Assembly: GCF_900102375.1 (NCBI RefSeq)
Contig: NZ_FNBO01000003.1
Span: forward strand, 124,001 to 188,000
Direction: 5' to 3'
DNA length: 64,000 bases
Source: Halorubrum xinjiangense
GTDB lineage: Archaea > Halobacteriota > Halobacteria > Halobacteriales > Haloferacaceae
Below are positions 44,407 to 50,958 of this stretch, one piece after another (position 1 is the first letter of the stretch; the number at the start of each line of letters is the position of its first letter). The notes under the pieces are model-generated. The model was given only the letters and a program-made list of their open reading frames with translations. It made no database searches and was not told where the DNA came from. The translations under genes and the position numbers were made by a program.

Positions 44407-46343
44407 GAGGGCGTCACCTCCGGTGCGTCCGCCTCGACAATGTCCGCCAGCCCGGTGATCTCCTCGCCGAAGGCGCTGAGTTCGTCGAGCCCGATCGGTT
44501 CGTCCTGCCGGAGCGGCGCCGACATCAGTGGCGCGTCGAACCGGTCACGGATCTCCTCGAGGTACTGGGCCTGCTGGGCGCGGCGGTTCGCGAAGAAGGC
44601 GTTGTCGCCGTACTCCTCGGGGAGGAGGTAGTTGGCGACGACCAGCGAGGTCTTGATGCCGACCTGGTCTTCGAGGTCGGCGGCAGCCCGGTACGCCTCC
44701 ATCATCGGGGTGTACTCGGGGTACATCACGAACGCGAATGTGCTCCGTTCGGGATCTTTCATCGTCTCGATGACCTCGTCGTACTGGTCGCCCTTCGCGG
44801 GCGCGGCCCCCTTCGTCAGCGAGCCGAGGTCCATGAACCCCTTCCAGTCGGAGGGGAGTTCGAGCAAGCGGAGGGTGTGACCCGTGGGTGCCGTGTCGAA
44901 GACGACGACGTCGTAGCCGTCCTCGTCGAAGTAGCTCACGAACTTCTCCAAGGCGGCCATCTCCTCGGCACAGGGCGACTCCAGCTCCTCCTCGACGTTC
45001 GCGATCGCGGCGTCCACGTCGATCTGGGTGTCTTCTTTGTCCTCGTACATCTCGGTGACGTGGTCGAGGACCTGCTCGCGGTACTCCGCAAGCGCTTTCT
45101 CCTGGTCGATCCGCGCCGCGTCGAGGTTCTCCTGGCCGACCGAGGTAGGTTCGTGGCCCACGGGCTCGCCGAAGATGTCCTCTAAGTGCGCGGCCGGATC
45201 TGTCGTGACGACAAGCGTCTCGTGGCCCGCCTCGGCGAGCTTCGTCGCTGCCGTCGAGGCGACCGTGCTCTTGCCGACGCCGCCCTTCCCGGTGAAAAAG
45301 AGGTACTGCGTCTCCTCGCCCGGCGTCAGCTGATCGACGACCGCGTCACGGTCCGTCATCGAATCGAACTCGGCCGCGCCGTCAGCATCGACATCAGTCG
45401 CGGTCCCGACGTCGACGGTCGCTTCTCTGCCGTCGTAGAGGACCCCGCCAACGTCCGCGAGCAGGTCGAGGCCGGCGATCTCGCCGGGCTGGAGCGGGTA
45501 CGTCGCCGTCGCGTCGGCGTCGAACTCCTCGCGGGCGCGCTCGATGACAGCCTGCTCGTCAGCACGCTTCCCATCGAAGAAGGGATCCTCACACACCGAC
45601 TCTGGGAGATAGCCGTTGAGGATCAACAGCTGCGACTCGATCCCGAGGTCGCCGAGGTCGCTCGCGCTGCGTTCGATCTCGTCGATCGAGGAGTCCTCCG
45701 GCTTGCCGACGAAGGCGAAGGAAGTGCGCTCGTCGTCTTGGAGCGTGTCGATCGCGCGCTCGTAATCCTGTTTTTTGTCCTCCATCGAGGCGGCCGGCCC
45801 GATACAGGTCGAGCCGCCCTTCTCGAGTTCGGCGTTCCAGTCGGAGGGAAGCTCCATCAGCCGGATGGTGTGGCCCGTCGGCGCCGTATCGAACACCACG
45901 ACGTCGTACTCGGGGCTGTCCATGAAGTCGACGAAGTTGTCGAAGGCGGCGATCTCCTCGACGCAGGGGCTGTTGAGCTGCTCTTCGACCGTCTGGATCT
46001 CCTCTTCACCGAGCAGTTCGCGCATCGGCTCGATCGTCTCCTGGCGGTACTCCTCGGCGGCGGTGTCCGGGTCGATCTCGATCGCCGAGAGGTTCTCGAT
46101 CCCGTCGATCGCTGTGACCTCGTGGCCGATGGCTTGCCCGAAGATATCCGAGAGGTTCGGCGCGGGGTCGGTGGTCACCAGCAGCGTCTCGTAGTCGTTG
46201 TCGGCGAGCCACGTCGCGGTCGCACAGCTCACCGTGCTCTTGCCGACGCCGCCCTTCCCACTGAAGAAGACGAACTCCGTCTCGTCGCTACTCGGTTCGA
46301 CGACGTCACGCGCGCTCGTCGCCGTCGACTGTGATTGGGCCAT
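44403..46343 (-). CDS. arsA: arsenical pump-driving ATPase ArsA (two-domain)
   Basis: 646 residues with two homologous halves, each with FFSGKGGVGKSTV or FFTGKGGVGKSTV as P-loop, a DTAPTGHT loop and a signal-transducing Asp. The allosteric metalloid cysteines seem present: NSPCVEEIAAFDNF in the first half, ESPCAEEMAALEKF in the second, and STCIGPA between. ArsA normally powers ArsB, with ArsD bringing arsenite. It begins 3 bases after arsD. No arsB or acr3 is in the window. Confidence 0.95.
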   Translation of the reverse strand: MAQSQSTATSARDVVEPSSDETEFVFFSGKGGVGKSTVSCATATWLADNDYETLLVTTDPAPNLSDIFGQAIGHEVTAIDGIENLSAIEIDPDTAAEEYRQETIEPMRELLGEEEIQTVEEQLNSPCVEEIAAFDNFVDFMDSPEYDVVVFDTAPTGHTIRLMELPSDWNAELEKGGSTCIGPAASMEDKKQDYERAIDTLQDDERTSFAFVGKPEDSSIDEIERSASDLGDLGIESQLLILNGYLPESVCEDPFFDGKRADEQAVIERAREEFDADATATYPLQPGEIAGLDLLADVGGVLYDGREATVDVGTATDVDADGAAEFDSMTDRDAVVDQLTPGEETQYLFFTGKGGVGKSTVASTAATKLAEAGHETLVVTTDPAAHLEDIFGEPVGHEPTSVGQENLDAARIDQEKALAEYREQVLDHVTEMYEDKEDTQIDVDAAIANVEEELESPCAEEMAALEKFVSYFDEDGYDVVVFDTAPTGHTLRLLELPSDWKGFMDLGSLTKGAAPAKGDQYDEVIETMKDPERSTFAFVMYPEYTPMMEAYRAAADLEDQVGIKTSLVVANYLLPEEYGDNAFFANRRAQQAQYLEEIRDRFDAPLMSAPLRQDEPIGLDELSAFGEEITGLADIVEADAPEVTPS

Positions 46344-46346
46344 TCG

Positions 46347-46676
46347 TTAGGCCTCCTGTGGCGCGGCGTTGCCGTCGACGGCCGCGGTCAGTTCGTCGTA
46401 CGAGAGGTACTCGCCCTCGGCGACAATCTCGTCGTCGACGACCGTGATCGGGAGGATCGACGGACCGTCCTCCTGAACGCGGTCGTAGATCCGCTGCGTT
46501 TCGAGGAACTGGTCGATGTTGTGCTGCATGTTTGCTCGGTTGACTTCGAGGTCGTCGAACGCGTCTTCGAGCTGGTCGAGCGCCGCGCTGACCTCGACGA
46601 GTTCGTCGTCGGGATCGGGACCGCAGACGCCGGTGGAGCAACACATCGCTTCTTCGTACAGGGTGAGTTCGGTCAT
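46347..46676 (-). CDS. arsD: arsenite metallochaperone ArsD
   Basis: 109 residues. It delivers trivalent arsenic to ArsA. Cys12, Cys13 and Cys18 (in EEAMCCSTGVCGP) match the essential set of E. coli ArsD; the optional later Cys pairs are missing. The thioredoxin-like body continues with DQFLETQRIYDRVQEDG and LPITVVDDEIVAEGEY. The ATG at 46676 is preferred over an in-frame one 57 bases upstream. It is the first gene of the four-gene arsD-arsA-ylbF-like-small Cys unit. Confidence 0.93.
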   Translation of the reverse strand: MTELTLYEEAMCCSTGVCGPDPDDELVEVSAALDQLEDAFDDLEVNRANMQHNIDQFLETQRIYDRVQEDGPSILPITVVDDEIVAEGEYLSYDELTAAVDGNAAPQEA

Positions 46677-46998
46677 GGTGAGGTCAGATTGTCGTCGATC
46701 ATCTGAGCGATCGTTCGCAACGGAGGGTATCACCGAGTTTCCGTGCGATCAGTACACTTGAACGAACCCTCATATGATTATAAATCCTTCGATAGGCCTG
46801 ATCACCGAAAACGCGTCAAACAGCGTTTTACTGTCTTCAAACACGGCCATGAGATCGACATACGCCTTCTCTGTCAATTAGAAGAGTTACAGTTAGCCGC
46901 ATCTCCCAATTGAGGATATAATGAATTACAAAGCAAACCCTGACGTTAGATGCGTATCGGTCCATAACGCTTAATCACACGTCGTTTCAATTGTGTGT
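46677..46998. promoter_or_regulatory. divergent arsD / arsR promoter region
   Basis: This 322-base gap has no gene. For arsD, the minus-strand TATA box GGATTTATAATC (about 46778-46789) would give a leader of about 80 bases. For arsR, CTTAAT (about 46970-46975) lies 27 bases before the ATG, suiting a leaderless start. A dyad CACAC-N12-GTGTG (46976-46997) covers that transcription start and is a candidate operator for the ArsR encoded right after it. The middle part is AT-rich compared with the rest of the window. Confidence 0.6.
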
Positions 46999-47394
46999 AT
47001 GTCATCCACCGAGCGGTTACAGCGGTACGTCGCCGATGAGTGCGGCTCCTGTACAGACGAAGATCTCGCCGACCGGTTAGCGGAGCTGGAAGAACTGAAC
47101 GAGAGCGTTGGCGGGTCCGACCTGGAGACCGACATCGAGCTGCTGTCGGCGCTCGGCAACGAGACCCGATACAAGATCGTCCGGATGCTTCACGCGGCCG
47201 ACGACGAGGAACTGTGCGTCTGCGAGCTCTCGCCGCTCTTGGACGTGAGCGACAGCGCGATCAGCCACGCCCTCTCGCAGCTCACCGACGCCGGCCTCGT
47301 CACGCGCCGGAAGGAAGGGAAGTGGCGGATGTACCGCGCCACGCCGCGCGCGAACGCGGTCCTCGTCGCGCTCGACGGGTCGCGGTCGCTGTGA
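46999..47394 (+). CDS. arsR: ArsR-family winged-helix repressor
   Basis: 131 residues. The winged helix is recognisable: LLSALGNETRYKIVRML, then the metal-binding ELCVCELSPLLDVSDSAISH on the recognition region, and TRRKEGKWRMYRATP in the wing. CVC in the ELCVCEL motif is the arsenite-type inducer site. Further Cys lie near the N terminus (ECGSC). It is divergent from arsD and should repress the ars genes until metalloid binds. Confidence 0.93.
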   Translation: MSSTERLQRYVADECGSCTDEDLADRLAELEELNESVGGSDLETDIELLSALGNETRYKIVRMLHAADDEELCVCELSPLLDVSDSAISHALSQLTDAGLVTRRKEGKWRMYRATPRANAVLVALDGSRSL

Positions 47395-47409
47395 AAAAGC
47401 GGCCCCGGC

Positions 47410-48408
47410 TCAGAGCAGGCCGGCGAAGACGGTGTTGAACAGCACGCCGATCGTGATACCGATCGTCACGACCGTCGTGGCGTAGATCGCGAGCAGTCGG
47501 CGCTCGAACAGCTTGTTCAGGAGGATCAGGTTCGGGATGCTGATCCCCGCGCCGCCGATGACGAACGCGATCACCGTTCCGATCGGGATCCCCGCCTCGG
47601 TGAGCGAATGCGCGATCGGCAACATTCCGCTGATGCTCACGTAGATCGGCGCGCCCGCGAGCGCGGCGATCGGCGTCGCGAGCGGGTTCCCCGGCCCGGC
47701 AATCCGCTGGAGGAACTCCGCCGGCACGGCGCCGTGGATCAGCGCGCCGATCGCGATCCCGACCGCGATGTACGGGAGCGTGTCGCGGAAGAAGGAGAGC
47801 GCACCTTCCCCGGCTGCAGTCACGCGTTCCCTGTGGGTTCGGTTCGACGCCGCAGTGCTACACTCGCTACAGCCGCCGGCGTCGGCCGCCTTGGAGGCGT
47901 CCGATGCGGGGGCGCCGCCGTCGGTCGCGATCTCGCGGCCGCCCGCAGTGATCCGGACGTCTTTGATATAGCCGTCGAGATCGAGCGTGCCGATGACCAG
48001 CCCCGCGACGATCGCCGCGAGCAGCGCGGTCGTCACGTACGCGACGGTCACGCCGGTTCCGAACAGCCCGAACAGCAGGAACACGGCGATCCAGTTGACG
48101 ATCGGGGAGGCGAGCAGGAACGAGAAGGCCATGCCCGTCGGCGCGCCGGCACCCAACAGGCCAGCCAAGACGGGGACGGTCGAACACGAGCAGAACGGCG
48201 TCACCGCCCCGAGGCCTGCCGCGAGGACGTTCCCGCTGCCGTGGTCGCGTGCGCGCAGCATCTCCTCGACGCGCTCCGGCGGGAGGTACTCCTGTGCGAG
48301 CCCCACGAGGAACGACGCCCCGATAAACAGCGGTGTGAGGACCATCGCGAGATGGAGGAAGTAGTCCCACGAGTCGAGCAGCGCCGCTTCGGTTCCCGTC
48401 GGGATCAT
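47410..48408 (-). CDS. arsP: ArsP/DUF318-type permease
   Basis: 332 residues with about eight membrane segments in two halves. The mark of the family, TPFCSCSTVPVLAGLL, is near residue 70, and the second half has GAPIYVSISGMLPIAHSLTE. A Cys-bearing loop (GGCSECSTAAS) separates the halves. Related permeases export trivalent organoarsenicals or other soft metals. The gene overlaps arsR2 by 4 bases (ATGA) and converges on arsR with a 15-base gap. Confidence 0.88.
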   Translation of the reverse strand: MIPTGTEAALLDSWDYFLHLAMVLTPLFIGASFLVGLAQEYLPPERVEEMLRARDHGSGNVLAAGLGAVTPFCSCSTVPVLAGLLGAGAPTGMAFSFLLASPIVNWIAVFLLFGLFGTGVTVAYVTTALLAAIVAGLVIGTLDLDGYIKDVRITAGGREIATDGGAPASDASKAADAGGCSECSTAASNRTHRERVTAAGEGALSFFRDTLPYIAVGIAIGALIHGAVPAEFLQRIAGPGNPLATPIAALAGAPIYVSISGMLPIAHSLTEAGIPIGTVIAFVIGGAGISIPNLILLNKLFERRLLAIYATTVVTIGITIGVLFNTVFAGLL

Positions 48409-48803
48409 CGATCCTCACCCAGCGCCGCGGCCAGGTCGAGCAGCTGGAGGCTCGCCGTGTCCGCGATCCGGTAGTACGTCCACTTCCCCTCCTTTCGCGT
48501 GTTGACGATGCCGGCGTCGCGAAGCTTTCGCAGGTGCGACGCGACCGTCGACTGGGGCGCGTCGAGTACTGTCTCCAACTCGCAGGCACAGAGTTCGCCC
48601 TCTCGAAGCGCGTGGACGACCGCGAGTCGCTTCTCGTTGGCTAACGCTTTAAACGCCGACAGCTCCGCCTCGACGACCGCGTCGTCCGCCCGTCGAGTCT
48701 CCGGGAACGGCCCGTCACAGCAGACGCCATCCCCCATCCGTCGGAGCGTCCCGCTCGCGGATTCGGAGCCCGCTTGAGCCGCCGCGTTCGGTTCCTGCGA
48801 CAT
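48405..48803 (-). CDS. ArsR-family winged-helix regulator, second copy
   Basis: 132 residues. The N-terminal leader contains GVCCDGPFPE, another vicinal Cys pair. The winged helix shows AFKALANEKRLAVVHAL, the metal site GELCACELETVLDAPQST, and VNTRKEGKWTYYRIAD. It lies between the small CC gene (6 bases upstream) and the permease (overlapping). It probably controls this second transcript through the tandem repeats just upstream of the first gene. Confidence 0.93.
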   Translation of the reverse strand: MSQEPNAAAQAGSESASGTLRRMGDGVCCDGPFPETRRADDAVVEAELSAFKALANEKRLAVVHALREGELCACELETVLDAPQSTVASHLRKLRDAGIVNTRKEGKWTYYRIADTASLQLLDLAAALGEDR

Positions 48804-48809
48804 TATCGA

Positions 48810-48947
48810 TCAGTCCTCCGCGCGGTCGGCGCGCTCATCCGGCGCGTCCGCCTCCCCTTCGTCCGCGTCTACCTCCTCTATCTGCATGTCACAGCAGCTC
48901 TCGTCGTTGTTCGACTCGCCTCCGAGCAGTCGGTCGAGTATCGACAT
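48810..48947 (-). CDS. 45-residue Cys-Cys protein at the head of the arsR2-permease unit
   Basis: A short gene easily missed: ATG at 48945-48947 (minus strand), stop at 48810. The product begins MSILDRLLGGESNNDESCCD, continues MQIEEVDADEGEADAP, and ends in a charged tail. The amphipathic start plus SCCD is a form I associate with small haloarchaeal Cys proteins. It is 6 bases from arsR2, lies directly after the operator-like repeats, and shows strong acidic haloarchaeal bias. A metal carrier role is inferred only. Confidence 0.65.
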   Translation of the reverse strand: MSILDRLLGGESNNDESCCDMQIEEVDADEGEADAPDERADRAED

Positions 48948-48985
48948 ACATATCGATATAACTCGATATAACTTAACTCATTTGG
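48948..48985 (-). promoter_or_regulatory. operator-like tandem repeats and promoter of the CC-arsR2-arsP unit
   Basis: CGATATAACT occurs twice in a row (48954-48963 and 48964-48973), one helical turn apart, overlapping the palindrome ATATCGATAT (48950-48959). The region is directly before the small CC gene and overlaps the likely TATA box (GAGTTAAG on the minus strand). An ArsR dimer could block transcription here. Confidence 0.6.
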
Positions 48986-49529
48986 TGTACTGTTCAGACG
49001 TCTCGCGAGCGAGATCAGGTGGATATTATGTTCAAATGAACCGCGTCGGCGCACCCCTCTCATAGAGCCGAGCGAACGAGTCGGTGCGCGGTAAACCAAG
49101 ACGCTAAAACTTCTTAGACACTCTCTCGGGTGAAAGTTGAGCAGTAGTTACACCCCAGCCCGAGCGGTTCGCATCGCTCACGATACAGTGGGACCCGAAG
49201 AACCGTTATATTTAAAAATACGCTAAATTGTCTCTCGAGGAGAGGGCGGCCAAAGACGACCAGACGGACCGTAAAAACGAGATATCGATTGACGAGTTGC
49301 TGAGCGAAGAGAGCAAACGCCAGTACGCCGTCGTTATCGACGTCGGCGCATTCGCATGCGGACCGGTGCGTCGGACTTGGTCCTCTTCCAAGGTATTCTC
49401 TCGGAGATCAACGGGGCAGTACGGGGATCTGAACCGATCGACGATCAGATCGAGATGTGCTTGGATCGGCTCGAACTCACGGTAAACAACCTCGGGCGCG
49501 GTGGCCCGAGGCTTTCTAATTTCCTCAGC
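48986..49529. other. intergenic stretch with remnants only
   Basis: There is no gene I would support. A strong AT-rich TATA-like run (TTATATTTAAAAATA near 49207-49221) is followed by ~120 bases of coding-like sequence on the plus strand (KNEISIDELLSEESKRQY...), which lacks an ATG and breaks down near 49350. It may be a disrupted gene next to the TnpB remnant. Confidence 0.35.
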
Positions 49530-49560
49530 CGTGCGTAGCATTCCCTGCTCGGCAAGCGAG
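49480..49560 (-). ncRNA. omega-RNA-like 3' end of the TnpB remnant
   Basis: On the minus strand, past the TnpB end, an 8 bp hairpin with arms CCTCGGGC and GCCCGAGG (49490-49497 / 49504-49511) is followed by TTGTTTACCG. This is the layout of right ends of haloarchaeal IS200/IS605 tnpB elements, where the guide RNA scaffold is made. It may be as dead as the gene. Confidence 0.35.
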
Positions 49561-49968
49561 CGGGATGAGGGTGGACGGATTACACGCCCCGACCCGGACA
49601 GACGCACCAACCGAACCTGCGGTTGGGTTTTGTGAGTCCGGTAATTCGTATTGTTATCGTCGAGTTTCACCTTCTCGCGCCACGCGATGTTCACCGAGGC
49701 GTTCCGGTCAGTGTGGTCTTGTACCACGTCACACCCATCGTTCGGATACCAGAACCGCCGTCCTTGACGACTGCCCCGCTCACCACAGCATGAACACGTC
49801 TTCGAATTGTGAGAAGCGTCTCCGGTATCCGTTGGGATCTCCCGCCACGTCGCCTTGTACGAGACGAACGTCTCGAACTTATGCTCATGAAGATCGAGGT
49901 TTTTGATATAGCGAGATGCGATTTACACGTTGCGCCCACGACAGCAATTCGTCGGAGAGTTCCCGACA
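49530..49968 (-). pseudogene. tnpB: degenerate TnpB (IS200/IS605, IS1341 type) fragment
   Basis: Only the C-terminal third remains. The pieces LSDELLSWAQRVNRIS and, after a one-base frameshift near 49905, RYIKNLDLHEHKFETFVSYK and NSKTCSCCGERGSRQG can be read, followed by DRNASVNIAWREK, the RuvC-III/zinc-ribbon end. The second half of the zinc ribbon has lost a Cys (FWYPNDGC). There is no start codon, no RuvC-I or RuvC-II, and no tnpA. The fragment ends ~60 bases before the MBL gene start. Confidence 0.8.
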
Positions 49969-50031
49969 AAATTAACCGCCGATCCGGCGAACTCCGGAAA
50001 AATTACCCCCGCCGCCGCCGCATCGACGCCC

Positions 50032-50865
50032 ATGGTCGACTCCGACTGGGGCGACTGGCTGCCGCGCGCGGTCGCGGCCGCCGACCCCGACACGGTTGCG
50101 CTGTGGTACCTGGGCTGTAACGGCTTCGCGGTCAAGGGAAGCGAGGGGACCGTCCTCTGGATCGATCCGTACGTCGGCACGGGCGACCCGCCCCGGACGG
50201 TTCGGATGGTTCCGATCCCCTTCGATCCGGCCGACGTCGAGACCGCGGACGCCGTGTTGGCCACCCACGAGCACACGGACCACGTCCACGGTCCCTCGCA
50301 GGCGCCGATCCTGGAGAACACCGACGCCGACCTCGTCGCGCCCGACGACTCGCTCGCGGTCGCGCGCGAGGAGGAGGCGTGGACCGACGAGTACGCGGTG
50401 AGCGAGGCCGCCTTCACGGAGGTGACAGAGGGCGACGAGCTGCGGATCGGCGAGTTCACCGTTCACGTCGTCGAGACGCGCGACGCCGACGCCACCCACC
50501 CCGTCGGCTACGTGATCGAACACGAGGCGGGCACGGTGTTCCACGCCGGCGACAGCAAGCCCTCGCCGTCCTTCACCGGGCTCGCGGAGCGGTTCGACAT
50601 CGACCTCGGCATCCTCGCGTTCGGTTCCGAGGGCACGATTCCCGACAAGGAGACGGGCGAACCGGTCCAGACGAAGTGGTACAGCGACGAAAACGAGGTC
50701 GCGACGGCGGCGAACGACCTCGGACTCGACCGGCTGGTGCCGACCCACTGGGACATGTGGAAGGGGTTGACCGCCGACCCGACGGCGCTCCACGACCACG
50801 TGCGGAGCTACGAGTCGCCGAACCGGCTGGAGATCGTCGAGATCGGCGACCGGATCGACCTGTAA
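50032..50865 (+). CDS. MBL-fold metal-dependent hydrolase (UlaG-like)
   Basis: 277 residues. The metal-binding signature is ATHEHTDHVHGPS, with more ligands in VFHAGDSKPSPSF and PTHWDMWKG. It resembles L-ascorbate-6-phosphate lactonase-like members of the beta-lactamase fold. The start at 50032 is chosen because the preceding frame overlaps the TnpB debris. It stands alone; the substrate is unknown. Confidence 0.88.
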   Translation: MVDSDWGDWLPRAVAAADPDTVALWYLGCNGFAVKGSEGTVLWIDPYVGTGDPPRTVRMVPIPFDPADVETADAVLATHEHTDHVHGPSQAPILENTDADLVAPDDSLAVAREEEAWTDEYAVSEAAFTEVTEGDELRIGEFTVHVVETRDADATHPVGYVIEHEAGTVFHAGDSKPSPSFTGLAERFDIDLGILAFGSEGTIPDKETGEPVQTKWYSDENEVATAANDLGLDRLVPTHWDMWKGLTADPTALHDHVRSYESPNRLEIVEIGDRIDL

Positions 50866-50958
50866 ACGGGAGTCGAGCGGCCGTTTTCGCGGCGTTTCGG
50901 TTATCAACCACGAAACCCGGCCCGTGGAATTTAAGCCCCTGCTCCGGGACGTGCGGGT

